Source: Thalassotalea_A litorea (GTDB lineage: Bacteria > Pseudomonadota > Gammaproteobacteria > Enterobacterales > Alteromonadaceae). Taken from it: a stretch of DNA of 64,000 bases. Below the pieces are notes generated by a model. It was not told where the DNA came from and did not search any database. It saw only the letters and a list, made by a program, of their open reading frames with translations. Location of the stretch: the NCBI RefSeq assembly GCF_043642205.1, contig NZ_JBHZSG010000007.1:86078-150077 (forward strand). The letters are read 5' to 3'. The number at the start of each line of letters is the position of its first letter. The first letter of the stretch is position 1. The position numbers were made by a program, and so were the translations under genes. This document shows, one piece after another, positions 45,850-54,871 of the stretch.

Positions 45850-47460
45850 ATGACGACTGTAACAGACACAATGGAACACGTGGATGGACATCATGATCAT
45901 CATGATCATCATGCCGACCATAAAATGACAGGAATTAAGCGCTGGCTGTTAACGACCAATCATAAAGATATTGGTACGTTATACCTGTGGTTCTCGTTCA
46001 TTATGTTGCTGACCGGTGGTGCCATGGCCATGGTTATCCGGGCAGAACTCTTTCAACCGGGTTTGCAAATTGTAGAGCCTGATTTTTTTAACCAGATGAC
46101 CACAGTTCATGGGTTAATCATGGTGTTTGGTGCCATCATGCCGGCCTTTACCGGTTTGGCAAACTGGATGATACCGATGATGATAGGTGCGCCAGATATG
46201 GCGCTGCCTCGCTTAAATAACTGGAGCTTCTGGATTTTGCCATTTGCCTTCGGTATTTTGCTGGCGTCTTTATTTATGGAAGGCGGTGGTCCGAACTTCG
46301 GCTGGACTTTCTACGCACCATTATCCACGACCTATTCAAACGGTAGTACCGCATTCTTTGTATTCGCCGTACATATTATGGGCATTTCCTCCATCATGGG
46401 TGCGATTAATATTATCGTTACCATCATGAATATGCGCGCGCCTGGCATGACATATATGAAAATGCCATTGTTCGTTTGGACCTTCTTTATTACCGCGTAC
46501 TTGTTAATCGCGGTGATGCCAGTGCTTGCGGGTACAGTAACCATGGTACTGACGGATACTTACTTTGGCACCTCTTTCTTTGATGCCGCGGGCGGCGGTG
46601 ATCCCGTATTGTTCCAGCATATATTCTGGTTCTTTGGTCACCCGGAAGTGTACATCATGATCCTGCCTGCTTTTGGTATTGTTTCGACGACAATCCCGGC
46701 GTTTTGTCGTAAACCACTTTTTGGTTATAGCTCCATGGTTTATGCAACCGCATCGATCGCATTCCTGTCGTTTATTGTATGGGCGCACCATATGTTTACC
46801 ACCGGTATGCCGTTAGCGGGTGAGTTGTTCTTTATGTATTGCACCATGTTAATTGCCGTACCGACCGGGGTAAAAGTCTTTAACTGGGTAGCCACCATGT
46901 GGCGCGGGGCAATCAGTTTTGAAACACCAATGCTGTTTTCCATCGCGTTTGTCATTCTCTTCACCATCGGTGGGTTTTCAGGACTCATGTTGGCGATGAC
47001 ACCGGTAGATTTCCAATACCATGATACCTATTTCGTTGTTGCCCATTTCCATTACGTACTGGTTACGGGTTCTTTGTTCTCTATTTTCGCTGCGGTCTAT
47101 TACTGGTTGCCGAAATGGACCGGGCACATGTACGACGAAAAACTGGGTAAATTGCACTTCTGGTGTTCAATGATCTCGGTCAACGTGTTGTTTTTCCCAA
47201 TGCATTTCCTAGGTCTGGCGGGCATGCCACGCCGTATCCCGGATTATGCATTGCAATTTGCTGACTTTAACAAGTGGGTAAGTATTGGTGGTTTTGCCTT
47301 TGGCCTGTCACAACTTATCTTCCTGGCGTTGGTGATTAAATGTATCCGTGCCGGTAAACAGGCAGAAGCAAAATCCTGGGAAGGTGCAGAAGGTTTGGAA
47401 TGGACGGTGGCATCTCCTGCGCCGTATCACACTTTTGCAACACCACCTAAAGTCGATTAA
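45850..47460 (+). CDS. coxA: cytochrome c oxidase subunit I
   Basis: Catalytic subunit carrying haem a and the haem a3-CuB centre, 536 residues, twelve membrane helices. Landmarks: TTVHGLIMVFGAIMP with a haem a His, FWFFGHPEVYIMILPAFGI with the CuB His and cross-linked Tyr, WAHHMFTTGMP, and HDTYFVVAHFHYVLVTGS with the axial histidines. The N-terminus is unusual: residues 11-25 carry eight histidines in a His/Asp-rich stretch (GHHDHHDHHADHK). It begins 11 bases after coxB. Confidence 0.97.
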   Translation: MTTVTDTMEHVDGHHDHHDHHADHKMTGIKRWLLTTNHKDIGTLYLWFSFIMLLTGGAMAMVIRAELFQPGLQIVEPDFFNQMTTVHGLIMVFGAIMPAFTGLANWMIPMMIGAPDMALPRLNNWSFWILPFAFGILLASLFMEGGGPNFGWTFYAPLSTTYSNGSTAFFVFAVHIMGISSIMGAINIIVTIMNMRAPGMTYMKMPLFVWTFFITAYLLIAVMPVLAGTVTMVLTDTYFGTSFFDAAGGGDPVLFQHIFWFFGHPEVYIMILPAFGIVSTTIPAFCRKPLFGYSSMVYATASIAFLSFIVWAHHMFTTGMPLAGELFFMYCTMLIAVPTGVKVFNWVATMWRGAISFETPMLFSIAFVILFTIGGFSGLMLAMTPVDFQYHDTYFVVAHFHYVLVTGSLFSIFAAVYYWLPKWTGHMYDEKLGKLHFWCSMISVNVLFFPMHFLGLAGMPRRIPDYALQFADFNKWVSIGGFAFGLSQLIFLALVIKCIRAGKQAEAKSWEGAEGLEWTVASPAPYHTFATPPKVD

Positions 47461-47475
47461 TACAAAGAGGGATTT

Positions 47476-48018
47476 ATGTCAGAGCAACAACAACCGCAAA
47501 TTAGGAAGTCCGTCGCCAAACTGTGTATGACAGTTGTCGCCATGTTTGCCTTTGGTTTTGCTCTGGTGCCCCTTTATGACGTGTTTTGTGAAGTAACGGG
47601 TTTAAATGGTAAGACCGCCACTGAGGCGACCACTTATCAGGCCGATGGAATCGATGAAAGTCGTACCATTACGGTGCAGTTTATTAGCCGCACGGCGAAA
47701 AACGCAGCCTGGCAATTTGAACCTGAAATGAATTCCATCCAGGTTCACCCGGGTGAAATGAAGTTTGTGAAGTTTTACGCCAAAAACAACACCGGAGCCA
47801 ATGCAGTCGCACAAGCCGTGCCCTCTGTATCACCGGGCCAAGCTGCTAATTATTTTCAGAAAATTGAATGTTTCTGTTTTAACCAGCAGCCGTTGCAGGC
47901 AAATGAAGATATCTGGATGCCATTGCAGTTTTATGTCGATCCGGACTTACCTGAAGAGATGACCGAGCTAACCTTGTCGTACACCTTGTATGACATTACG
48001 GCGAGTATCGGTTCTTAA
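47476..48018 (+). CDS. ctaG: cytochrome c oxidase assembly protein CtaG (Cox11)
   Basis: Copper chaperone for the CuB site of subunit I, anchored in the inner membrane by one helix (about 14-36). It has 180 residues. The copper-binding CFCF motif is in KIECFCFNQQPL, and YDVFCEVTGLNG near the N-terminus is a family hallmark. It lies between coxA and coxC, the usual place. Confidence 0.96.
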   Translation: MSEQQQPQIRKSVAKLCMTVVAMFAFGFALVPLYDVFCEVTGLNGKTATEATTYQADGIDESRTITVQFISRTAKNAAWQFEPEMNSIQVHPGEMKFVKFYAKNNTGANAVAQAVPSVSPGQAANYFQKIECFCFNQQPLQANEDIWMPLQFYVDPDLPEEMTELTLSYTLYDITASIGS

Positions 48019-48062
48019 TTGAAATCAGGTAATGCAGGGCTTACAGGAACGAAGGAAATCTT

Positions 48063-48941
48063 ATGTCAAATAAAGATTACGAAACGTATTATGTGCCGGA
48101 GCAAAGTCACTGGCCCATCGTTGGTGCACTAGCACTATTTTTAATCGCCATAGGCGCAGGTAGCTATGTGGCGAATCTGGATACCGGGGAAGGTGTGGGT
48201 GGTTACATCCTGCTAGCTGGTATCGCGTTGATTGTTTATATGATGTTTGGCTGGTTTAGCAATGTCATCAATGAATCTATGGCCGGCAAGTACTCCGCGC
48301 AAATGGACGCATCATTTCGCCAGGGTATGAGTTGGTTTATCTTCTCGGAAGTCATGTTTTTCGCGGCATTCTTCGGAGCGTTATTTTATGCTCGTATGTT
48401 GTCGGTGCCCTGGCTTGGCGGTGAGGGCAACAACTATGAAACCTGGAATGTCTTATGGCCCGAATTTCAGGCTGCCTGGCCTTTGATCAAAACACCTGAT
48501 GGCAGCACAACCACCGGCATGGGTTGGTATGGATTACCCCTGATCAATACCATTTTGCTCTTAACCTCGTCCGTTACTGCGCATTTTGCCCACGTGGCGT
48601 TAGAAAACAATAAACGCGCATCGTTAAAGTTTTGGTTGGCTAGCACCATTTTACTTGGTTCCGTATTTTTAATATTACAAGTCGTGGAATATCAACATGC
48701 CTATGCAGACCTGGACTTAACACTGGCTAGCGGTATTTACGGTAATACCTTTTATATGCTTACCGGCTTCCATGGTATGCACGTAACCTTAGGTACTATC
48801 ATGCTAATCGTTATGTTTTTGCGGGTGATGAAAGGCCACTTTACTCCTGAGAATCACTTTGCTTTTCAAGCTACCAGTTGGTACTGGCACTTTGTTGATG
48901 TGGTATGGGTATTACTTTTCGTTTTTGTTTACATCCTTTAA
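48063..48941 (+). CDS. coxC: cytochrome c oxidase subunit III
   Basis: Membrane subunit III, 292 residues, seven helices. WFIFSEVMFFAAFFGALFYAR carries the conserved Glu, and GFHGMHVTLGTIML and WYWHFVDVVWVLLFVFVYIL at the C-terminus are classic. It ends the structural gene run coxB-coxA-ctaG-coxC and is followed by a hairpin. Confidence 0.97.
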   Translation: MSNKDYETYYVPEQSHWPIVGALALFLIAIGAGSYVANLDTGEGVGGYILLAGIALIVYMMFGWFSNVINESMAGKYSAQMDASFRQGMSWFIFSEVMFFAAFFGALFYARMLSVPWLGGEGNNYETWNVLWPEFQAAWPLIKTPDGSTTTGMGWYGLPLINTILLLTSSVTAHFAHVALENNKRASLKFWLASTILLGSVFLILQVVEYQHAYADLDLTLASGIYGNTFYMLTGFHGMHVTLGTIMLIVMFLRVMKGHFTPENHFAFQATSWYWHFVDVVWVLLFVFVYIL

Positions 48942-48963
48942 GTCAAAAAGACGAAAGTTAGAT

Positions 48964-48984
48964 GGTTGGGGCTTAGCCCCAACC
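48964..48984. terminator. hairpin between convergent coxC and DUF2909 gene
   Basis: GGTTGGGGC/GCCCCAACC perfect 9-bp stem with a 3-base loop. It lies between the coxC stop and the stop of the opposing DUF2909 gene and can serve both. The T-runs are weak. Confidence 0.65.
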
Positions 48985-48986
48985 GT

Positions 48987-49202
48987 TTAGAAAGGGCGCG
49001 GGTTTGGGGTAATAATGCCCGTCGCCAACCCTAGCAGAATTAACGCGATAATTAGCGCTGAGAACACAACTCGGCGACCAATAAATTTAGACATTTTTTC
49101 TTGTCCCTGGGGCTTTTTCACCATCAGGCGCATAGCTCGAACCAAGTTGTAAATCATGGTGATAAGTAACACCACAATTAATATTTTAAATAACGTATCC
49201 AA
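48987..49202 (-). CDS. DUF2909 small membrane protein
   Basis: Twin-helix membrane protein of 71 residues (helices about 3-23 and 45-65), with a basic loop KKPQGQEKMSKFIGRR. Such DUF2909 proteins are regularly encoded on the opposite strand between coxC and surf1 in gammaproteobacteria, so a part in oxidase assembly is likely but unproven. Confidence 0.85.
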   Translation of the reverse strand: MDTLFKILIVVLLITMIYNLVRAMRLMVKKPQGQEKMSKFIGRRVVFSALIIALILLGLATGIITPNPRPF

Positions 49203-49240
49203 GATACCTCCATTTGTAGTTGTTTTAATTTGAAGTAGTA

Positions 49241-50014
49241 ATGGCAGAGTCAGTTAAATCCAAACACGAACACATACAGTCGCCCTTTGCAGTTGTCAGT
49301 CACTGGCGTTGGCCATGGGTAATATTTACCTTGCTGGTATTTTCATCATTAATCAAGCTTGGTTTATGGCAATGGCAACGCGCCGATGAAAAATTTGAAC
49401 GGCTGCAACGGATGCAGGAACTGTCTGTATCTCAACCTTTGAGCCTGGCACAAATCGATTATCGACAATCGCCGGAATTGCTCAATGATTTACCTGTTCA
49501 CCTATCTGGAGAATTTCTTTCGCAGATATTCCTGCTCGACAACCAAACCGATAATGGCAAAACCGGCTATCGTGTGTTTGTGCCTTTTCAGGATACATTA
49601 AGCAAACAGAACATCTTAGTTAATTTAGGTTGGCTCCCGGGTAGTATTGATCGAACCATCATACCTGAGATAGCGCCCATTAAAGGATTGCAGACGTTTA
49701 GCGGCCATGTTCGAGTAGTTGAAGCTCCGCTATTTCATATCGACCAGACTTATAACAACATCTGGCCGCAACGGGTTCAGCATATTGAACCTGAAGCCAT
49801 CGCCAGACATTTAAAAATTAACCTGGCGCCCGTGGTTATTTATCTCGACCCTGATGTCACAATTGGTTATAAAAAGAACTGGCACCCCATTGTCATGCCT
49901 CCTGCAAAGCACCGGGGATATGCCTGGCAATGGTTTACTCTGGCAATCGCATTTTTAACGTTGATGGCCTGGGCTGCCCATAAAAACAAAAATAAAAAAG
50001 AACAAAGGAAGTGA
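49241..50014 (+). CDS. SURF1 family cytochrome oxidase assembly protein
   Basis: SURF1-type assembly factor, 257 residues, with one membrane helix near each end (about 25-42 and 228-246) and a periplasmic domain between. LGLWQWQRADEK after the first helix, VNLGWLPGS and the C-terminal RGYAWQWFTLA are typical. It assists haem a insertion into subunit I. It is divergent from the DUF2909 gene and is the first of a run surf1, Sco-like, ctaA, ctaB, sco. Confidence 0.93.
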   Translation: MAESVKSKHEHIQSPFAVVSHWRWPWVIFTLLVFSSLIKLGLWQWQRADEKFERLQRMQELSVSQPLSLAQIDYRQSPELLNDLPVHLSGEFLSQIFLLDNQTDNGKTGYRVFVPFQDTLSKQNILVNLGWLPGSIDRTIIPEIAPIKGLQTFSGHVRVVEAPLFHIDQTYNNIWPQRVQHIEPEAIARHLKINLAPVVIYLDPDVTIGYKKNWHPIVMPPAKHRGYAWQWFTLAIAFLTLMAWAAHKNKNKKEQRK

Positions 50015-50016
50015 AC

Positions 50017-50577
50017 ATGAGCGTAACCGATAAATCCAAATCTCGTCTCAGTCTGGTTCTCGTTATTGGGGTCTTCGTCGTGCCAGTGATTCTCGCCAAG
50101 CTTGCCTTGACCAACCAGTGGTTTAATGAAGGAGTAACGAACCAGGGCGCATTATTAGATCAGCCTTTGGATCTCACCGAACTTGGTGTCAATACCGATG
50201 CCATCGACAAACAGTGGTTGATTATCTACGGATTACCGCAAACCTGTGACGAAAAATGCGACCAAACGCTGTTTTCCATCAATCAGTCCTATCTTGCTCT
50301 GGGGCGTGAAACACCAAGAGTCACGCCTGTGGTTATGGATCCGGTCGGTACCCATCAGGCATTGATCACCCGTTTGAATCAGCAGCATTGGCAGATACAA
50401 GCATCCTCACTGCAGGCAAAACTCAGAGTCCTGCCTAGTCAAATCTATATTGCTGATCCTCTGGGTAATGTCATGATGATTTATCCTCGCCCGGAAACCG
50501 AACAACAGTTTAAACAGTTTTCCAAAGATTTACTGTCGGATATGCGTAAATTGCTTAAGTATTCGCGCATCGGATAG
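50017..50577 (+). CDS. Sco-like membrane protein of the oxidase cluster
   Basis: Protein of 186 residues with an N-terminal membrane helix (about 12-30) and a thioredoxin-like domain. It has a C-x3-C pair in TCDEKCDQTL, as in Sco copper chaperones, but I see no clear counterpart of the third Sco copper ligand (His). The start is the ATG at 50017, with AGGA seven bases ahead; a GTG at 50011 overlaps the surf1 stop. It is regularly found between surf1 and ctaA in marine gammaproteobacteria. A role in copper or thiol handling during oxidase assembly is inferred. Confidence 0.75.
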   Translation: MSVTDKSKSRLSLVLVIGVFVVPVILAKLALTNQWFNEGVTNQGALLDQPLDLTELGVNTDAIDKQWLIIYGLPQTCDEKCDQTLFSINQSYLALGRETPRVTPVVMDPVGTHQALITRLNQQHWQIQASSLQAKLRVLPSQIYIADPLGNVMMIYPRPETEQQFKQFSKDLLSDMRKLLKYSRIG

Positions 50578-50624
50578 ATGCTCAACGCCTAGATAAACCA
50601 TAAATTATCGCAAAGGAAAGACGT

Positions 50625-51632
50625 ATGCAGAATAATAAACCTTTGATCATATTCACTCTGATCCTGGCCCTTGGGGTTATTTCTCTTGGTGCATTCACAC
50701 GCTTGACCGACGCCGGACTTGGCTGTCCAGACTGGCCAGGTTGTTATGGTTTAATAGATGTTCCCCAAACTGAAACACAAATCGCTAAAGCCGAAATGGC
50801 GTTTCCGGAACGACCGGTGGAACCGGCTAAAGCCTGGAACGAAATGATCCATCGCTATTTTGCCGGAACCCTTGGATTATTGATTGGGTTAATTTTTATC
50901 TTGTCGTTTAAAAACCGTGACCAGGGAGGCCCGCTGTATTTGCCTTTGCTGATGTTAGGCGTAGTTATCTTTCAGGCCGCGCTTGGCGCCTGGACGGTCA
51001 CATTAAAACTAATGCCAATTATCGTCATGGGGCATCTTCTGGGTGGATTCCTGACCTTGTGTTTACTCTATTTATTATTGCTTCGGGTGAGTAAGGTCAA
51101 CGATCGTTCGATGGATGCGTCGCTGACTCGTTACACCCCATTTGCCTTTATTGGCATCGTTATTCTGACGTTGCAAATTGCCCTTGGTGGATGGACATCA
51201 TCCAATTATGCCGCCTTAGTCTGCCAGGAACTTCCGGTTTGCCATGATGGCTGGATGACGCAATTAACCTTTAGCGAATCATTCCAGCTGATCCCACCTG
51301 AGCGAGAAACTTATGAGTTTGGTCATCTGGGAGCGGCTGAGCGTATTACCATCCATGCGATGCATCGTATTGGCGCGATGATCACGCTGATATATTTGGC
51401 CTGGTTAGCATTGACGTTATTTTTTAAAGCGCGATCCGCCGGATTAAAGAAATCCGCAGCGGTTATGGGGTTGATTTTAATCATTCAGGTCGCTCTGGGC
51501 GTGTCCAATGTCGTCTTTTCTCTGCCGTTGGCCGTCGCGGTTGCCCACAATGTCGTCGCCGCTTTGTTGATGTTGGCTCTTATCACCATTACCTATTCCC
51601 TTAAATCTCGTCCGGAGAATGCTTATGTCTGA
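50625..51632 (+). CDS. ctaA: haem A synthase
   Basis: Cox15/CtaA, 335 residues, eight membrane helices, oxidising the C8 methyl of haem O to make haem A. The first helix end GAFTRLTDAGLGCPDWPGCYG, the EMIHRYFAG and AMHRIGAMI histidine motifs, and VAHNVVAA near the end are diagnostic. It precedes ctaB, which makes its substrate haem O; the two genes overlap by eight bases. Confidence 0.96.
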   Translation: MQNNKPLIIFTLILALGVISLGAFTRLTDAGLGCPDWPGCYGLIDVPQTETQIAKAEMAFPERPVEPAKAWNEMIHRYFAGTLGLLIGLIFILSFKNRDQGGPLYLPLLMLGVVIFQAALGAWTVTLKLMPIIVMGHLLGGFLTLCLLYLLLLRVSKVNDRSMDASLTRYTPFAFIGIVILTLQIALGGWTSSNYAALVCQELPVCHDGWMTQLTFSESFQLIPPERETYEFGHLGAAERITIHAMHRIGAMITLIYLAWLALTLFFKARSAGLKKSAAVMGLILIIQVALGVSNVVFSLPLAVAVAHNVVAALLMLALITITYSLKSRPENAYV

Positions 51633-52560
51633 AATCGTTACTGAAGCCAACACCAAAGCTGTTGTTGCCGAACCCGTTGTTGAAAAAGCGCAAGCCCCAT
51701 TGTGGCGAGAATATTATGAGATAACCAAGCCGCGAGTGGTCGCTTTACTGGTATTAACGGCGCTGGTTGGTATGTGCATGGCAATGCCAGGGGCGATCCC
51801 ATGGCAAATTATGGTGCCGAGTATTGCCGGGATCTGGTTGTTATCCTCCGCTTCTGCGGCGATTAACCACATCGTTGACCAACAAATCGATGCGAAAATG
51901 GCACGTACCAGCCATCGACCTCTTCCCAATGGCAGAATTACAACCACTAAAGCCATCATATTTACCGCAACCTTAAGCGTGATTGGTTTTTTTATGCTTT
52001 ATGCTTGGGTCAACCCTCTGACCGCTTGGTTAACGCTTTCAGGATTAGTGGGCTATTCGGTCATTTATACCATGTACCTAAAACGGGCTACGCCACAAAA
52101 CATTACCATAGGTGGATTAGCCGGAGCGATCCCTCCCTTATTGGGATGGACGTCGGTAACCAATGAGATCCATCCCCATGCATTGCTACTCGTGTTATTG
52201 GTATTTACCTGGACCCCACCACATTTTTGGGCTCTGGCGATTCACCGCCGGGATGATTACGCGAAAGTGAACATTCCGATGTTGCCGGTCACCCATGGCA
52301 TCAATTTCACCAAAACCCAGATACTGCTTTATACGGTATTACTGTTTATTGTCGGTCTTATTCCTTATTTAGTGGAAATGAGTAATTGGCTATATCTGAT
52401 AGGGGCAGTGACGCTGAATTTGATTTTTCTAGGGTACGCATGGAAGTTAAAATTCAATGCCGAGAAAGACACGGCGATGCAAACCTTCCGTTTCTCCATT
52501 ATTCATTTAATGGTATTGTTTGTGGTTCTGTTAGCGGATCATTATTTACTGCCGTTATAA
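51625..52560 (+). CDS. ctaB: protohaem IX farnesyltransferase (haem O synthase)
   Basis: UbiA-family prenyltransferase, 311 residues, attaching farnesyl to haem B. The first motif is NHIVDQQIDAKMARTSHRPLP (N-x3-D-x2-D and R-P) and the second YTMYLKRATPQN, with WTPPHFWALAI typical of haem O synthases. I start it at the ATG at 51625, with GGAGA seven bases ahead, rather than the ATG two codons earlier. Confidence 0.96.
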   Translation: MSEIVTEANTKAVVAEPVVEKAQAPLWREYYEITKPRVVALLVLTALVGMCMAMPGAIPWQIMVPSIAGIWLLSSASAAINHIVDQQIDAKMARTSHRPLPNGRITTTKAIIFTATLSVIGFFMLYAWVNPLTAWLTLSGLVGYSVIYTMYLKRATPQNITIGGLAGAIPPLLGWTSVTNEIHPHALLLVLLVFTWTPPHFWALAIHRRDDYAKVNIPMLPVTHGINFTKTQILLYTVLLFIVGLIPYLVEMSNWLYLIGAVTLNLIFLGYAWKLKFNAEKDTAMQTFRFSIIHLMVLFVVLLADHYLLPL

Positions 52561-52633
52561 GCCCTCGGCAATAAAAAAACTGACAGGTTCGTGAGATAAA
52601 ACAGAAACTGTTCCGTTGTTAAAGGTTTCATTT

Positions 52634-53266
52634 ATGCAAAAATTTATTTTGATTATTCTGGCCATTGTTGCCGCTGCGATTGGTTTGGTTTTATATCAGG
52701 TTTATAGCCAGAGCCAGCAGGTTGAACAGGCACTGGTGTATCAGCAACCTCGCAGCATTTTGCCGTTTGTCATGACCGATCATAACGGTGACGAGTTCGC
52801 TAATGAGCAACTTAATGGTAAATGGTCATTGGTCTTTTTCGGTTATACATCCTGCCCGGATGTCTGCCCCGTGACTTTGCAGGAATTGAACTACGTTTAT
52901 GCCAACCTAAACAAGGCCGCCAATGATCCGGTACAAGTTTTACTGGTAAGTGCCGATCCACGCCGCGATAGCCAGCAACGCCTCAATAATTATATCAATT
53001 ACTTCAATAAAGAGTTTATCGCCCTGCGAGCCGAACACGATGTGCTGTTTCCATTCTCCAGAAATCTCGGCCTTATGTATTCGATTACCGACGATATGAG
53101 CAAAGAAAACTACTTGGTGAATCACAGTGCATCGATTGTGCTGATTAATCCAAAGGGACAAATCCAGGCAATATTTAAACCGGAAATCAATGTTGGTGAA
53201 GTGCCAAGCGTAGATGCCAAAATATTACTCAGCGATTTTGCCAAAATCGTGAAACAAACCACATAA
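52634..53266 (+). CDS. SCO1/SenC family copper chaperone
   Basis: Membrane-anchored Sco protein, 210 residues, delivering copper to the CuA site of subunit II. One N-terminal helix (about 3-22); thioredoxin fold with Cys74 and Cys78 in YTSCPDVCP and the third ligand His164 in VNHSAS. The start is the ATG at 52634; an upstream TTG at 52616 is not supported. It closes the oxidase assembly cluster. Confidence 0.94.
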   Translation: MQKFILIILAIVAAAIGLVLYQVYSQSQQVEQALVYQQPRSILPFVMTDHNGDEFANEQLNGKWSLVFFGYTSCPDVCPVTLQELNYVYANLNKAANDPVQVLLVSADPRRDSQQRLNNYINYFNKEFIALRAEHDVLFPFSRNLGLMYSITDDMSKENYLVNHSASIVLINPKGQIQAIFKPEINVGEVPSVDAKILLSDFAKIVKQTT

Positions 53267-53312
53267 AACGACATAATTAACGATAAAAAAGACGTATGTA
53301 ACAAGGAAGACT

Positions 53313-54293
53313 ATGAAAAACAATATTATGGGATATTTTGCATTAGTGACGGCTTTAGGTTTATTTAATGCCAGCGCCTTTGCCTTCAATCCAGAGCAAT
53401 CCGCAAGCACACCAACCGTTGATGCACAGGCCATTGTTGAACCACAAACATTGGAATCGGTTGAGTTAAGTGAAGAAGAACAATATCAGCTTTGGGCAGA
53501 GCAAACCTTGGAATCCTTAACACCGACGACCGGTGTGGTTGAAATTGCCGATGCAGGGGCAACCCTTACGGTTCCAGAGCAGTATTATTTTCTGAATCAG
53601 AAAGATGCTCGGGTTGTGTTAGAAGATATTTGGGGTAATCCTCCTAGTGAATCGGTTCTGGGTATGCTGTTACCGGCCGGTCTAACACCATTTGATGCCG
53701 AATCCTGGGCGGTCACCATTGAATTTTCCGAAGACGGCTATGTCTCGGATGAAGATGCCCACGAGATTGATTATGCTGAGCTATTAACGCAAATGCAGGA
53801 AGATACCGAAGCGGTTAACGAAGAGCGCGTTGCTGCTGGTTATCCGGCGATGCACCTGGTTGGTTGGGCAAGTACCCCGTATTATGACCAGGACACCAAC
53901 AAGTTGTATTGGGCCAAAGAATTAAATGTGGACGGTTACGAGCAAAACACCCTGAATTACAACATCCGTGTTTTGGGTCGTAAAGGCGTGCTAATCCTTA
54001 ACTTTATTGCGGCAATGGAACAAAAAGACATTATTAATAATAACCTGCCATCCGTATTAGCAATGGCGGAATTTGATCAAGGCGCTCGATATGCCGATTT
54101 TGATCCGGATATCGATGAAGTAGCCGCTTATGGCGTCGGCGCGTTGGTTGCCGGTAAAGTTCTGGCTAAAACTGGCCTTATCGCTGCGGCGATTATGTTC
54201 TTTAAAAAGTTCGGTATTTTTATTCTTATCGGCATTGGGGCATTGCTGAAGAAAGCCTTTTCAAAAAAAACAAAGACTGAAGAATCGGTCTAA
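53313..54293 (+). CDS. DUF2167 membrane protein
   Basis: Protein of 326 residues with a signal peptide (1-23), a long acidic periplasmic domain and a C-terminal membrane segment (about 274-312) ending in a Lys-rich tail. TPTTGVVEIADAGATLTVPEQYYFLNQKDA and the WGNPP segment are typical of DUF2167, a family of unknown function. It is followed by its own terminator. It lies behind the oxidase genes but need not belong to them. Confidence 0.85.
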   Translation: MKNNIMGYFALVTALGLFNASAFAFNPEQSASTPTVDAQAIVEPQTLESVELSEEEQYQLWAEQTLESLTPTTGVVEIADAGATLTVPEQYYFLNQKDARVVLEDIWGNPPSESVLGMLLPAGLTPFDAESWAVTIEFSEDGYVSDEDAHEIDYAELLTQMQEDTEAVNEERVAAGYPAMHLVGWASTPYYDQDTNKLYWAKELNVDGYEQNTLNYNIRVLGRKGVLILNFIAAMEQKDIINNNLPSVLAMAEFDQGARYADFDPDIDEVAAYGVGALVAGKVLAKTGLIAAAIMFFKKFGIFILIGIGALLKKAFSKKTKTEESV

Positions 54294-54322
54294 TAGCTTT
54301 TAGCAAGGTTGCAATACCCGAT

Positions 54323-54347
54323 AAAGGCGATGGAGACATCGCCTTTT
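54323..54347 (+). terminator. terminator after the DUF2167 gene
   Basis: AAAGGCGATG/CATCGCCTTT perfect 10-bp stem with loop GAGA and a run of four Ts, 30 bases past the stop codon. Confidence 0.85.
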
Positions 54348-54484
54348 GCTTACACCAGTCTCAATGTTAGAAATGTAGGTTGTTCGACTATTCTCCACAA
54401 TCTCCAAAGCGTTGCTTCGAAGAATGGTGTGCTATTTTCCTCGCCATTTACCGCCCATTATCCATATTGGCCGATTTTGTTAGG
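54348..54484. other. intergenic region left of the MITE
   Basis: No gene is visible. Before the MITE inserted, this stretch was probably the upstream region of the YebC-family gene. Confidence 0.4.
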
Positions 54485-54489
54485 ATAAT

Positions 54490-54762
54490 ACCAATCCCAT
54501 TAAGTTTGTGCACAACTCAGAGTTAGGGCAGAGGTTCAGTTACAACATAGATTTCGTTGATATAGTCATTCTATATTAATGAAATATAGGGCAGTAAATG
54601 GGCCTCTCACTAACTCCCTACGGGTGAGTTTTAAAGGCATTTATCCTGCATTACTGATTTTGGCCGACTTTGAGATAATGGAATAACCATTCTCTGCAAT
54701 CAAAGCCTTGTCTAAAAGCCTCTAAATTCTAACTGAGTGAGCAATAATTTAATGGGATTGGT
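54490..54762 (+). mobile_element. MITE-like element, copy A
   Basis: A 273-bp element with inverted ends ACCAATCCCATTAA and TTAATGGGATTGGT (perfect 14 bp; the match extends two more bases into the flanks). It is flanked by the perfect 5-bp direct repeat ATAAT (54485-54489 and 54763-54767). It has no open frame of note, so it must be moved in trans. The middle holds a smaller palindrome around CTATATTAATGAAATATAG. Copy B at 61725-61997 is the same length in reverse orientation and about 93% identical by hand count. Confidence 0.88.
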
Positions 54763-54871
54763 ATAATTACCGGCAATTCCTTTTGCCTTGGGGATTTTTA
54801 CTGGCACTTTTTGTACGACTCCTGATAAAATTAACCGCAATACTGACTGATAAAAGAATGAGCACAGAAAT

